Shown here: positions 11,554 through 20,547 of the stretch, piece by piece
How positions within the stretch are numbered: the stretch's first letter is position 1
Layout: each line of letters opens with the position of its first letter
Assembly (NCBI RefSeq): GCF_020687825.1
Contig: NZ_JAJEWP010000003.1
Coordinates: 1-64,000, forward strand
From: Fluctibacter halophilus
GTDB taxonomy: Bacteria > Pseudomonadota > Gammaproteobacteria > Enterobacterales > Alteromonadaceae
Length of the DNA: 64,000 bases
Reading direction: 5' to 3'
Notes under the pieces: model-generated
What the model saw: only the letters and a program-made list of their open reading frames with translations
Databases searched by the model: none
Told to the model about the DNA's origin: nothing
Position numbers and translations under genes: made by a program

Positions 11554-13008
11554 TTAACTGCGCCAGAAGGTCGGCGAAAACAGTACCAGCAGCGAGAAGA
11601 TCTCCAGCCGGCCGAACAGCATCGCCAGGATCAACAACCATTTTCCGTTGTCGTTGACATCGGCAAAGGTTCCCGCCACATCACCCAGACCCGGTCCCAG
11701 GTTGTTCAGTGTGGCAGCCGTTGACGAAAACGCAGTAATGTTATCCATGCCACTGGCGATCAGGCCGATCATGATGACAACAAACACGATGGCGTAAGCA
11801 GAGAAAAAGCCCCATACCGCTTCCACGACACGTTCAGGCATGGCCCTGTCACCCAGCTTTACCGAATAAACGGCTTTGGGGTGTATCAGTCGCTCGACTT
11901 CCCGTTTGCCCTGCAGGTACAACAGGAACACACGGATCACCTTCAATCCGCCGCCAGTACTGCCTGCACAACCGCCAATAAAGCTCGCAAAAATCAGCAG
12001 GATCGGCAAAAACGCCGGCCAGTGGGCGAAATCCGCAGTAGCAAATCCAGCGGTGGTACTGATAGAAACGGCCTGAAACGCAGCCTGATCCAGGGCCTCT
12101 TCTGCGGTGCCATACGTACCAAATTGCACCAGCACCAGAAAACACACCAGGATCAGTGATAACTGGATAAAAATGAACGCTTTAAACTCCGGGTCGTGCA
12201 GATAGCCCCTCAGAGTACGCCCTGTTGCGGCGGCATAGTGCAATGCGAAGTTCAGCGCGGCAATCCACAAAAACACAATACAGATGGTGTTGATCAACGG
12301 GCTGTTAAAGTGGCCCATACTGGCGTCATAAGTACTGAACCCACCAATTGCTATGGTCGAAAACGCATGACAAATGGCATCAAACAGGTTCATCCCGGCG
12401 GCCCAGTAAGCCAAGGTACAGGCAATGGTCAGCGACAAATAGATATACCAGAGGTGTTTGGCAGTATCGGCGATCCGCGGAGTCATTTTAGAGTCTTTGA
12501 CTGGACCGGGGGTTTCCGCCCTGTACAACTGCATGCCACCCACGCCAAGAATGGGCAGTATGGCAACCGCCAACACAATGATCCCCATTCCTCCCAACCA
12601 CTGCAGTTGCTGACGATAGAACTGTACCGACTTGGGCAGATACTCAATCCCTTCAATCACCGTTGCACCGGTTGTGGTCAGGCCGGAAAAGGATTCGAAA
12701 AACGCATCGGTTACCGCCATCTCTGGCTGCTTTAACAACAGAAAAGGCAGGGCGGCAAAGCTGGCCAGTACGGTCCAGAACAATACCACAATCAGGAAGC
12801 CTTCTTTGGCGCGCAGGTCGCGGCGATAGCGGCGATTGGGATACCAGAAAGCGAGGCCGGTAAACAAACACAGGAAAAATGCCAGCAAAAAGGGTAAGCC
12901 ACTGCCATCCTGATAGATCAATGAAACCACCGCAGGTGGGATCATGGTCACGCTGAAAAGGGCCACCAGCAACCCCAGGATCCGGATGATGGTGCGGTAC
13001 TCCATCAT
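11554..13008 (-). CDS. trkH: Trk potassium uptake membrane subunit TrkH
   Basis: A 484-residue inner-membrane K+ channel of the TrkH/KtrB superfamily. It is strongly hydrophobic throughout, with about ten transmembrane segments. The four pore-loop signatures with selectivity-filter glycines are visible: SGLTTTGATV, STIAIGGFST, STTAGFATAD and TLNNLGPGLGDV. It works with the TrkA regulator encoded convergently next door. ATGATG at the start leaves one residue of ambiguity. Confidence 0.97.
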   Translation of the reverse strand: MMEYRTIIRILGLLVALFSVTMIPPAVVSLIYQDGSGLPFLLAFFLCLFTGLAFWYPNRRYRRDLRAKEGFLIVVLFWTVLASFAALPFLLLKQPEMAVTDAFFESFSGLTTTGATVIEGIEYLPKSVQFYRQQLQWLGGMGIIVLAVAILPILGVGGMQLYRAETPGPVKDSKMTPRIADTAKHLWYIYLSLTIACTLAYWAAGMNLFDAICHAFSTIAIGGFSTYDASMGHFNSPLINTICIVFLWIAALNFALHYAAATGRTLRGYLHDPEFKAFIFIQLSLILVCFLVLVQFGTYGTAEEALDQAAFQAVSISTTAGFATADFAHWPAFLPILLIFASFIGGCAGSTGGGLKVIRVFLLYLQGKREVERLIHPKAVYSVKLGDRAMPERVVEAVWGFFSAYAIVFVVIMIGLIASGMDNITAFSSTAATLNNLGPGLGDVAGTFADVNDNGKWLLILAMLFGRLEIFSLLVLFSPTFWRS

Positions 13009-13236
13009 GATAGACGTTCCTTCTGCACGACAAGGTCATGTCCGCACTGATTGGCGACCGCTGTTCTGATTGTTTTTTTCACCCTACGCCCTGTACACCG
13101 ATGTTTTACGGAATATTTTGACACACTTCAGTCTGATAACAGTCTACATCGGGAAAAACAGCAATAAAACTCGATATTTAGTTCTTTGCACAACAACCTC
13201 CTGAAAGGGACGCATGGGATCACTGCCGCAGCAAAC

Positions 13237-13265
13237 TTGACACTGTCAACATTAGTTCTTAGTCT
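13237..13265 (+). promoter_or_regulatory. Probable promoter of the alpha/beta hydrolase gene
   Basis: A consensus -35 TTGACA (13237-13242), a 17-bp spacer and a -10 TAGTCT (13260-13265) stand about 30 bp before the hydrolase start. The rest of the 288-bp trkH-hydrolase gap holds no gene that I can see. Confidence 0.45.
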
Positions 13266-13296
13266 GTGTGCTCGCGCACCCGACAGGAGACCATTC

Positions 13297-14172
13297 ATGA
13301 CTGTCAAAGAGACACCGCTCACGTTAACCACACAAGCGGGACATACCTTGTCTGCCAGACAATTCAGTGTATCGGCCTCCCAACAAGCCATTGTGATAGC
13401 GCCGGCCATGGGCGTAGAACAAAGCTATTATTTTCCTGTCGCGCGCTGGCTTGCTGAACAAGGTTTTGAGGTACTGACCTTCGATTATCACGGTATGGGT
13501 GCATCCCAACAGGGCCCGCTCAAGCATCACCGCAGCTCCATTCTCGACTGGGCCAGACAAGACGCCAGTGCAGCACTGGCGCACATCAGACAACAGATCG
13601 CGGGCGATATTCTGTGGCTCGGCCACAGCCTTGGTGGACAGGTTTTCCCGTTGGTCAACGATATCCAACAGGTTCAGCGGGTCGTTACTGTGGCTTCGGG
13701 GACCGGCTACTGGCGCCACAATGCGCCGCCCTTGCGACGCAAAGTGTGGTGGTTCTGGTTTGTGCTCGTGCCTGTATTGGTGCGCATCTACGGCTACTTC
13801 CCGGGTAAAAAGCTGGGTATGGTCGGTGATCTGCCAGCGCCGGTGATACAACAATGGAAACGCTGGTGCATGCACCCAGAATACTGCGTGGGTACCGAAG
13901 ACGCTGCAGTAAGACAGTCCTTTGACACGGTCAACGTACCGATTTGTGCCCTGGCCCTGGAAGATGATGAAATGCTGTCAGACAAGAACATCAGCGCGCT
14001 ATTTGCCTTGTTTGGCAGTAAAGACAAGTCACTGCACGTTGTTCATCCCGACGACTTTGGTCTGGACAGGATCGGTCATCTGGGCTTGTTCAGGGCACAA
14101 TTCGAAGACACATTGTGGCCGCAAGTACTGCTTCCTGCGCTTACCTCGGGTCAGCCACAGAACACCCGTTGA
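13297..14172 (+). CDS. Alpha/beta hydrolase family protein
   Basis: A 291-residue serine hydrolase of unknown substrate. The nucleophile elbow GHSLGG lies near residue 112, an FDYHGMGAS oxyanion-region motif near 68, and the likely catalytic histidine is in RIGHLG near the C-terminus. It resembles the predicted hydrolases grouped as COG4757. The start is the ATG at 13297 because AGGAGA precedes it and the upstream part of the frame looks non-coding. There is no signal peptide, so it is probably cytoplasmic. It stands alone between trkH and the M16 protease pair, and context gives no substrate. Confidence 0.88.
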   Translation: MTVKETPLTLTTQAGHTLSARQFSVSASQQAIVIAPAMGVEQSYYFPVARWLAEQGFEVLTFDYHGMGASQQGPLKHHRSSILDWARQDASAALAHIRQQIAGDILWLGHSLGGQVFPLVNDIQQVQRVVTVASGTGYWRHNAPPLRRKVWWFWFVLVPVLVRIYGYFPGKKLGMVGDLPAPVIQQWKRWCMHPEYCVGTEDAAVRQSFDTVNVPICALALEDDEMLSDKNISALFALFGSKDKSLHVVHPDDFGLDRIGHLGLFRAQFEDTLWPQVLLPALTSGQPQNTR

Positions 14173-14283
14173 CCGAATTCAGCACAAAGTGTCCCGCCTG
14201 AAAGATCTGTTTACAATTCTATTGCTGGCTGAGTGACCAATTGCTGCGGTATGATGCCCGGCTTGGCACGGAGCACTCATCCT

Positions 14284-15618
14284 ATGAAACGACTATTTTA
14301 TGCACTTTGCGTAATGGCAGCCGCAATCCCTTCTGCGTGGGCGATTACGGCAAAAGACATTCACACCTTCACCCTGGATAACGGCATGCAAATTATGGTG
14401 TTGGAAGATCATTCCATCCCCAATGCCAATATGTACCTGTTCTGGCGTGTAGGCTCTCGTAATGAATACCCGGGCATTACCGGACTGTCGCACTTTTTTG
14501 AACACATGATGTTCAACGGATCAAAAAATTACGGTCCGAAAATGTTCGACCGTACAATGGAAGCTGCCGGCGGCAGCAACAACGCCTACACGACAGAGAA
14601 CTCTACGGTCTATACGGACTGGTTTCCGACCGAAGCACTGGAGACCATTTTCAAACTGGAAGCGGATCGCATTCAATACCTTGATATCGACCCTCAGGTG
14701 GTAGAAAGCGAGCGTGGCGTGGTCACCTCTGAGCGTTCCACCGGCTTGGAGAACAGTAATTTCCGCTTCTTGTGGCAAGAAGTTAAAGGGGCCGCGTTTC
14801 GCGCCCACCCTTACAGTTGGCCGGTCATCGGACACGCGTCTGATATTGCCAATTGGTCGCTGGAGGACTTGAAGCAATATCACAAGACATACTATGCACC
14901 CAACAATGCACTGGTTGTCATCGCCGGTGACGTCAAACTGGACAATGTGAAGGCGTTGGCGAAAAAGCATTTCGGACCGATCCCAGCACAGGCGCCGCCG
15001 CGGGAAGTGCACACCGTTGAACCTCAACAAATTGGTGAGCGCCGTGTGTATGCGCACAAACCATCCGTTTCTACGCCCAATCTGATGATGGCTTTTCACG
15101 TGCCACAAACCCAACATCAGGACTACTATGCACTGGCGATGCTGAGTGACATTCTGGCTACCGGCAACAGTTCCCGGCTGATGCGTGCGCTGGTGTTTGA
15201 GCAGCAGGTGGCGACCCAGGTTTTCACCTATTTCCCGATGTCAATCGACCCTAACCTGTTTTACCTGTATGCCGTGGCTGCGAATGGCGTTGACGTCAAC
15301 ACCCTGGAAAAAGCCATGATCAGTGAGCTGAACAACATTGCCAAAAACGGGGTCAGCGCACAGGAGCTGGAAAAGGTTAAAAACGCCCGGTTGGTGAGTT
15401 TCTACAACGACATGTCGACCATCAATGGCAAAGCCAACACCCTGGGTAACTATGCCTTTTATTTTGGCGACTACGCCGCATTGTTCGATGCCCCCAAACA
15501 GTATGAGAATGTGACCGTGGAGGACATCCAACGGGTAGCACGTACCTACCTGCGAAAAGCGAATCGTACGGTCGGCATTCTGGGTTCACAGGAGGATAGC
15601 CATGAAACGGATCTTTAA
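14284..15618 (+). CDS. M16 family zinc metallopeptidase (catalytic subunit)
   Basis: A 444-residue periplasmic protease of the insulinase/pitrilysin (M16B) family. The signal peptide covers residues 1-20 (cleavage after SAWA). The inverted zinc motif HFFEH (His70, Glu73, His74) is intact and a distal zinc-ligand glutamate is expected in the VYTDWFPTEALE to LEADR region. The next gene overlaps it by 17 bp and encodes a related protein without the zinc motif, so the pair probably forms a heterodimer like the mitochondrial processing peptidase. A GGAGC before ATG 14284 supports that start. Confidence 0.93.
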   Translation: MKRLFYALCVMAAAIPSAWAITAKDIHTFTLDNGMQIMVLEDHSIPNANMYLFWRVGSRNEYPGITGLSHFFEHMMFNGSKNYGPKMFDRTMEAAGGSNNAYTTENSTVYTDWFPTEALETIFKLEADRIQYLDIDPQVVESERGVVTSERSTGLENSNFRFLWQEVKGAAFRAHPYSWPVIGHASDIANWSLEDLKQYHKTYYAPNNALVVIAGDVKLDNVKALAKKHFGPIPAQAPPREVHTVEPQQIGERRVYAHKPSVSTPNLMMAFHVPQTQHQDYYALAMLSDILATGNSSRLMRALVFEQQVATQVFTYFPMSIDPNLFYLYAVAANGVDVNTLEKAMISELNNIAKNGVSAQELEKVKNARLVSFYNDMSTINGKANTLGNYAFYFGDYAALFDAPKQYENVTVEDIQRVARTYLRKANRTVGILGSQEDSHETDL

Positions 15619-16984
15619 ATCAGTGGGCCTGGTGGCCTTGCTTAGCTCCCTTTGTGGGCTTGCTAACGCCGCGTTTACCTTACCAGAACACCAAAAAGTT
15701 GTTCTCGACAACGGCCTGACCGTGATGTTGTTAGAGCAACACGAAGTACCGTTAATCAACGTCGCAGTGGTAGTGAAAGCGGGCGCCGTGCTGGATGACA
15801 AAGCAGGCCAATCGGCACTGACCGCGGATAGTCTGTTGCTGGGTACTCAATCACTGGACAAAGCAGCCTTTGAGCAGCAACTCGACTTTGTTGGCGCCAG
15901 CTATTCTGCCAGCGCCAACTTAGAGGCCAGCCAACTGGCGTCAACCTTTGCCAGCAAGGATGTTGACACCGTTCTGCCCCTGATAGCAGAGGCCGTCCTA
16001 CAACCCGCATTTGACCAAAAAGCCTTTGCTGATCATAAAACCCGATACGTCGCAGGCCTTGTGCAAAAACAAGAAAGCCCACGGGCAATGATCAGGGATT
16101 ACTTCAATGCACTGGTCTTTCAGGGCCACCCCTATAGCAACGTTCAGGGTGGGACACCACAGAGTTTGGAAGTATTGTCGCTGGAAGACGTGCGCACGTT
16201 CCACCAGCAGTGGTATACGCCAGATAACAGTGCGGTCATTGTGACCGGGGATTTCGACAGTAAAGCCATGCTCAAAGCGGTCAAAAAAGCCTTTGCTCAG
16301 TGGCAGGGCAAACACGCACAAAAGCCCGCTCTGCCAGCCCTTCCCAAAGCAGATAAATCCCGGGTATTGCTGGTCAATAAAGGCGACGCCCGCGAAAGCA
16401 CCTTTATGATCGGTGGTCCGGGAATTGCCATCAACGACCCGGATTATGTGCCTGTGCTGGTGGTAAACACCGTCTTAGGTGGCCGGTTCACCAGTTGGCT
16501 AAATGACGAGCTTCGGGTGAATTCCGGATTAACCTATGGTGCGCGAAGCAGTTTTGACCGTATGGGCCAGGGCGGTAGTTTTGCCATGTCATCCTTTACC
16601 CAACAGGCAACCACAAAAGCGGCCATGGATTTGATGCTGAAAACCTATCAGCGTTTATGGGAACAAGGCATTGATGACGCATTGCTGGCATCCGCAAAGG
16701 CGTACGTGAAAGGACAGTTTCCACCGGATTATGAAACGGCGGCAGATTTGGCAGGATTGCTGGCAGACATGTTTGTTTACGGCGTTAATGAAGATTTTAT
16801 CAACCGTTTCAACCAACGGGTCAATGCGTTGGACAGCGAAACCGTGGCTGCCGTCATCGAGCGACATTTCCCCCGTGAAAACCTGCAGTTTGTGGTGATC
16901 GGTCAATCAAGCGCAATCAAAGACATTGTGGCGGAATATGGCGAAGTGACACTGGCGGAAATACGAGAGCCTCTGGCACTTTAA
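15602..16984 (+). CDS. M16 family peptidase-like protein (non-catalytic partner)
   Basis: A 460-residue exported M16 homologue (signal peptide MKRIFKSVGLVALLSSLCGLA, mature from about residue 24). Where the HxxEH motif should be it reads GQSALTADSLLLGT, so the zinc site is absent. The C-terminal M16 domain keeps the substrate-contact region GGRFTSWL...GLTYGARS. It overlaps the catalytic gene by 17 bp and is translationally coupled. The family precedent is an inactive subunit that helps form the substrate chamber. A terminator follows. Confidence 0.92.
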   Translation: MKRIFKSVGLVALLSSLCGLANAAFTLPEHQKVVLDNGLTVMLLEQHEVPLINVAVVVKAGAVLDDKAGQSALTADSLLLGTQSLDKAAFEQQLDFVGASYSASANLEASQLASTFASKDVDTVLPLIAEAVLQPAFDQKAFADHKTRYVAGLVQKQESPRAMIRDYFNALVFQGHPYSNVQGGTPQSLEVLSLEDVRTFHQQWYTPDNSAVIVTGDFDSKAMLKAVKKAFAQWQGKHAQKPALPALPKADKSRVLLVNKGDARESTFMIGGPGIAINDPDYVPVLVVNTVLGGRFTSWLNDELRVNSGLTYGARSSFDRMGQGGSFAMSSFTQQATTKAAMDLMLKTYQRLWEQGIDDALLASAKAYVKGQFPPDYETAADLAGLLADMFVYGVNEDFINRFNQRVNALDSETVAAVIERHFPRENLQFVVIGQSSAIKDIVAEYGEVTLAEIREPLAL

Positions 16985-17003
16985 CCGTGTATTGACGAAC
17001 AAC

Positions 17004-17029
17004 AAAGCCACCATTCGGTGGCTTTTTTT
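17004..17029 (+). terminator. Rho-independent terminator after the M16 operon
   Basis: Perfect 9-bp stem AAAGCCACC / GGTGGCTTT with loop ATTC, then a run of T. Confidence 0.9.
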
Positions 17030-17046
17030 GTAGGTCACCTGAGTCG

Positions 17047-17721
17047 TTATAACCGCTCACCGTATTCAAAATCGCAGGCCGGCAACCATGGATATGCCTC
17101 TACAGGCGCCAATGTCACCACCAGGACATCACTGATCTTATCCCTGATGGTTTGCCGCTGAATGTGCAGGTAGTCCGGCCATTCATCCCCTTGCGGCGTA
17201 AGCTCTATGTACGGAAAGGCTCTAAATGACCAACGTCCCCCCGCCACAACGGTGTTTTCGCGGAACAATTCAAATGCCCCATTGTTGCCCAACACGAGCT
17301 GAAAAGCCGACGGACAGTCTTTGCTTTGGTAGGTTTGCGCCAACTCTGCCTGTGTCTCAAAACGATGAATACGCCTTCCTTCAGGTACCAGGTAGACACC
17401 GAGGGTGTTTTTCTTGTACCAGTGATTACCGTTCATCAACGGCTGAACCGAGGGCACCGACCAGCCCAATGCAGCGATAAGATTCAGCAATTTGTCCACA
17501 TCCCCCTGCTGCTCCAGCATCAAAGAGTACACCAGGGTGGAATCGCTGATGCGCTGGGGGAATGCATGGGTGTTGACGTCAACGTCGAAGCCGTTGTCTT
17601 GCAATAACTGAGTAACTTGTTGTGTCATTTCCGGACTCAGATAACGGGCGTTCAGCACCACAGTTGAGGAACTGCAGCCGCCCATCAGCAGAGCCAGACA
17701 CAGGATTGACATACGCCACAT
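17047..17721 (-). CDS. Putative outer-membrane lipoprotein, function unknown
   Basis: A 224-residue lipoprotein. The N-terminus carries a short hydrophobic stretch and a lipobox LMGGC with the modified cysteine at residue 16 when started at ATG 17721, which has AAGGA 7 bases upstream. The next residues are SSST, with no Asp at +2, so outer-membrane sorting is likely. The rest has no motif I recognise; the C-terminal half contains several aromatic beta-like strands. It lies 97 bp downstream of the BlaR1-like gene in the same direction and could be read through from that operon. Confidence 0.75.
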   Translation of the reverse strand: MWRMSILCLALLMGGCSSSTVVLNARYLSPEMTQQVTQLLQDNGFDVDVNTHAFPQRISDSTLVYSLMLEQQGDVDKLLNLIAALGWSVPSVQPLMNGNHWYKKNTLGVYLVPEGRRIHRFETQAELAQTYQSKDCPSAFQLVLGNNGAFELFRENTVVAGGRWSFRAFPYIELTPQGDEWPDYLHIQRQTIRDKISDVLVVTLAPVEAYPWLPACDFEYGERL

Positions 17722-17818
17722 TGGGAGTCCTTTTCTAATCATTTGCGTGAGATGAAGGGGCGAAGCAGTTGCTACGCTGCCGCCCTCGAATGATCAAGCC
17801 GTGGGGAAAGGCTCCCGT

Positions 17819-19045
17819 TTATTGCACCAGGATCAATTCACTCTCGTCCGAATGGTTGTCTAGCGCCGCTTTTTTACCGTCTTCGCTGAGTACAAAATCA
17901 AGTTGCACCAGCACCCCGTTGCGGGCCATACCATCGACGTCATATTGCCATTGTGAAACCGCTGTCAATGCCGCATTATCAAAGGTCTGGGCGGGATGAC
18001 TGTCCAGCACAGACAGGTTTTGAACCCGCCCTGCACTGTCGAGGTCAAATTGCACCACAACATGACCTTCAAGCCCCTGTGCAGCTGCCTGCTCGGGATA
18101 AACAGGTTCCGCCCGAAAACGGGGATACACCTTGTCGTTGCCCGCATGAGAAAGTGATATTGAGCCCAACACCAGCATCAGCATGGTAAACACACTGGCG
18201 ATAGCCACCGATGGTCGGCCATCACGTCGTTGATGGGCAGGGAGTAATGTCAGTCGCTGTTTCATTTGTTGATAAGCTCCGGTGTAGGTTGTTAGTAGAG
18301 GAGATTGAGGGTTCGTGTCGGCAGCAGACAACATAGCGTACCCATAGCGCGCCCGTTGTGCCGTTGTCGCGTTGCGTAAAACGGCCTGGTCACAGGCCAT
18401 CTCCTGGGCACTACGAAACGCCCGATACCCCAGCCACATCAAAGGGTTAAACCAATACAGGCAACACAAAACGCACGCCAAACCGTTCCACAGCGGATCT
18501 CGACGTTGCCAATGTACCCATTCGTGCAACAACATCATGCGCTGCTGCTCAACGGAGTAACGCTGACAGAAATCGTCGGGCAATGATAATCGCGGGTGCA
18601 GCCAGCCAATCAGGCAGGGGCTCTTTTCATCGCTGTGAGTTATGCCTGGCAGCACCGATAGGATCGCACGATGTCGGCGCAATTTGCGCAGCAGTGCCTC
18701 ACTGACCGGGCGCATGTGGCGATGATGGCGATAGACCATTACCGCTGCGGCACACACCATTGCCAGCGAACCAATTGCCCAGATTGCAACATAGAACAGC
18801 GCACTGTCCTGATGGACAAATGCCGTGATTGTTGGTTGAGACATGCCAGCCAGAACGGTAAACGACGCGGGCACCTCAACCTGCCACAGAGGCAGGGCAC
18901 TGGACAGCATCGACACGGGCACCAATAGCCACAACCGATAAGCCCCGGATGCGCCCAACACGCTTAACCAATAGCGCTGACTGGCAAGCAATACCAGGAT
19001 TGTCAGCGAAGCCGCTATACCCGCGTTCACCAGCACCTCAATCAT
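17819..19045 (-). CDS. BlaR1/MecR1-like M56 membrane metallopeptidase with TonB C-terminal domain
   Basis: A 408-residue inner-membrane protein. Membrane segments lie at about residues 7-23, 36-55, 84-105 and 283-301. The M56 zinc motif is HEWVH (His174, Glu175, His178) in the cytoplasmic loop. Instead of a penicillin-binding sensor, the periplasmic C-terminus is a TonB-like domain (about 305-385; YPEQAAAQGLEGHVVVQF, then FDNAALTAVSQW). In the BlaR1 paradigm the protease inactivates the partner repressor. Its start overlaps the BlaI-like gene by 8 bp. What signal it senses is unknown; no beta-lactamase gene is adjacent. Confidence 0.9.
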   Translation of the reverse strand: MIEVLVNAGIAASLTILVLLASQRYWLSVLGASGAYRLWLLVPVSMLSSALPLWQVEVPASFTVLAGMSQPTITAFVHQDSALFYVAIWAIGSLAMVCAAAVMVYRHHRHMRPVSEALLRKLRRHRAILSVLPGITHSDEKSPCLIGWLHPRLSLPDDFCQRYSVEQQRMMLLHEWVHWQRRDPLWNGLACVLCCLYWFNPLMWLGYRAFRSAQEMACDQAVLRNATTAQRARYGYAMLSAADTNPQSPLLTTYTGAYQQMKQRLTLLPAHQRRDGRPSVAIASVFTMLMLVLGSISLSHAGNDKVYPRFRAEPVYPEQAAAQGLEGHVVVQFDLDSAGRVQNLSVLDSHPAQTFDNAALTAVSQWQYDVDGMARNGVLVQLDFVLSEDGKKAALDNHSDESELILVQ

Positions 19046-19409
19046 TGTCCCGCTCCCAGTTTTCGATGAGCGTTTTAAGGGCTTCTACATCCTGAGCTTG
19101 TAAGGACTTTTGCTTTGCGAAGGCAGTAACGAATGGCGATAAGCGCCCACCGAAAAAGCGTTCAATGATGTGTTGGCTTTGCTGGCGCTGATAGGCTTCT
19201 TTGGCGAGGCTTGGCGAATAAAGGTAAGCGCGGGCGTCTTTCTGAAACGTCAAGGCGCCCTTTTTAACCAACCGCCCCAGTAAGGTTTTTACGGTCTTGT
19301 CATGCCAGTCTTTGTGTGCGGACAAACGGGCAATGATGGTCTTGGCATCAACCGGGTGGCCCGCCCAAATGGCACACATAACGTCATATTCAGCATCACT
19401 GATTTCCAT
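19038..19409 (-). CDS. BlaI/MecI-family transcriptional repressor
   Basis: A 123-residue winged-helix repressor. The start MEISDAEYDVM at 19409 fits the family and has GAGGGC upstream; the longer frame to 19439 runs into the operator. The DNA-binding helix region covers about residues 20-65 (KTVKTLLGRLVKKGAL) and the C-terminal part is for dimerisation. It is the first gene of a leftward operon with the M56 protease. Two operator-like sites directly upstream (19425-19457) argue for autoregulation relieved when the protease is activated. Confidence 0.92.
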   Translation of the reverse strand: MEISDAEYDVMCAIWAGHPVDAKTIIARLSAHKDWHDKTVKTLLGRLVKKGALTFQKDARAYLYSPSLAKEAYQRQQSQHIIERFFGGRLSPFVTAFAKQKSLQAQDVEALKTLIENWERDND

Positions 19410-19421
19410 TTTGCCCTCATT

Positions 19422-19465
19422 GATTACACTTGTAGTCAATTAAAGATTACACATGTAGTCAATTA
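19422..19465. promoter_or_regulatory. Tandem BlaI-type operators
   Basis: Two near-identical 21-bp copies (19422-19442 and 19445-19465) carry the dyads TACACTTGTA (19425-19434) and TACACATGTA (19448-19457). Both fit the TACA-N2-TGTA core known for BlaI/MecI operators. The copies start 23 bp apart, about two helical turns, so dimers would bind on one DNA face. They lie 13-56 bp upstream of the repressor start, where the operon promoter must be. Confidence 0.85.
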
Positions 19466-19510
19466 GCGCAAGTGATTTATTTCACGATGCGAATGCCGGG
19501 CAACACGCCG

Positions 19511-20161
19511 CTAACGTGTCAATACAGCCTCTACCCATCGCTCAATACCAGCTGCAGCCTCTGAAATTGACCCCGCCAGCATGTAAGCAGGTGTCGTTAC
19601 TACGTTATGCTGCTCATCAACGACAATGTCGTCAACCGCACAATCCATATGCACTGCCCCCATTGCTTGCAGAGCTGAGGCGGTTTCTGGATCATTACCG
19701 ATGGTTAGCTGGATGCCCTCGCCATACACTTGACTCAATAGCGCGGGAGCAATACACGCATACCCTGCTGGCTTGCCAGTGGCAGCAAAGGCTTTCAAAG
19801 GATTAACAACACTGTCAGGCACCCGGCAGTCTTGCCCCGCAACGGCAAAATCACATAAATTCTTCGCCATCCCAAATCCGCCCGGAACCAGCAGCGCGTC
19901 AAATTCAGCCGGGTCAAAGGCCGCCAGTGGCTGTATAGCTCCCCTGGCAATGCGCGCTGCTTCGACCAGCACATTGCGTGTCGCACCGGCATCGACCTCC
20001 CCCGTCAGATGGTTTATCACATGCATTTGCTCAAGATCAGGTGCAAAACACTGGTATTTGGCCCCCATCTTTTCGACATTTAGCATAGTAAGTACTGACT
20101 CATGTATTTCCGCACCATCAAATACGCCACATCCACTGAGTAAAATTGCGACTGATTTCAT
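19511..20161 (-). CDS. elbB: Isoprenoid biosynthesis glyoxalase ElbB (DJ-1/PfpI superfamily)
   Basis: A 216-residue class I glutamine-amidotransferase-like protein. It begins MKSVAILLSGCGVFDGAEIHE, typical of ElbB, and has the nucleophile cysteine elbow GYACIAPAL near residue 132. E. coli ElbB shows glyoxalase activity and was linked genetically to isoprenoid synthesis; its true substrate is unsettled. The gene is divergent from polA across a 386-bp gap. Confidence 0.94.
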   Translation of the reverse strand: MKSVAILLSGCGVFDGAEIHESVLTMLNVEKMGAKYQCFAPDLEQMHVINHLTGEVDAGATRNVLVEAARIARGAIQPLAAFDPAEFDALLVPGGFGMAKNLCDFAVAGQDCRVPDSVVNPLKAFAATGKPAGYACIAPALLSQVYGEGIQLTIGNDPETASALQAMGAVHMDCAVDDIVVDEQHNVVTTPAYMLAGSISEAAAGIERWVEAVLTR

Positions 20162-20547
20162 AACACCTCCACATCCATTGCTGTCATTGGCTTATGCATA
20201 AACTGACCACTTTTCATGCAGTTTACATCTAAAAAATTGTGACTTTGTTCTTTTCTTCGCCACCTGTTGTGGTAGAGTTATCGACCCGCGACATGAAATA
20301 CAAAATTTCTGCTCGGGCAATATCCACAAGGAAATAATAATAAAAATAACAGGGTCCGGTTTCCCCTTTATTTTTCAAACCTAGAATTTATAAGGCTTTC
20401 AGACACTTTGCGTAAATCCTTCGCAAGGTGGCGTTATGCTGTGGCCAAAGTTCTTCAACAGAGTTATCCACAGAGTGTTCATACGCTTAGCGTAGATGCC
20501 TTGGCTGTAATGTGGCATGCTTTACGCCACTTCACCAACACGCTTTT
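20162..20547. other. elbB-polA intergenic region
   Basis: 386 bp without a gene. It must hold the two divergent promoters. I see one perfect DnaA box (20464-20472) and one single-mismatch copy ATATCCACA (20320-20328), an A-rich tract around 20334-20350, and a short inverted repeat GTGGC...GCCAC (20512-20530) just before polA. No convincing small reading frame or terminator. Confidence 0.6.
20464..20472 (+). promoter_or_regulatory. DnaA box upstream of polA
   Basis: Perfect 9-mer TTATCCACA, 76 bp before the polA start. A second copy with one mismatch is at 20320-20328. It could couple polA expression to DnaA activity; a single box could also be chance or titration only. Confidence 0.5.
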
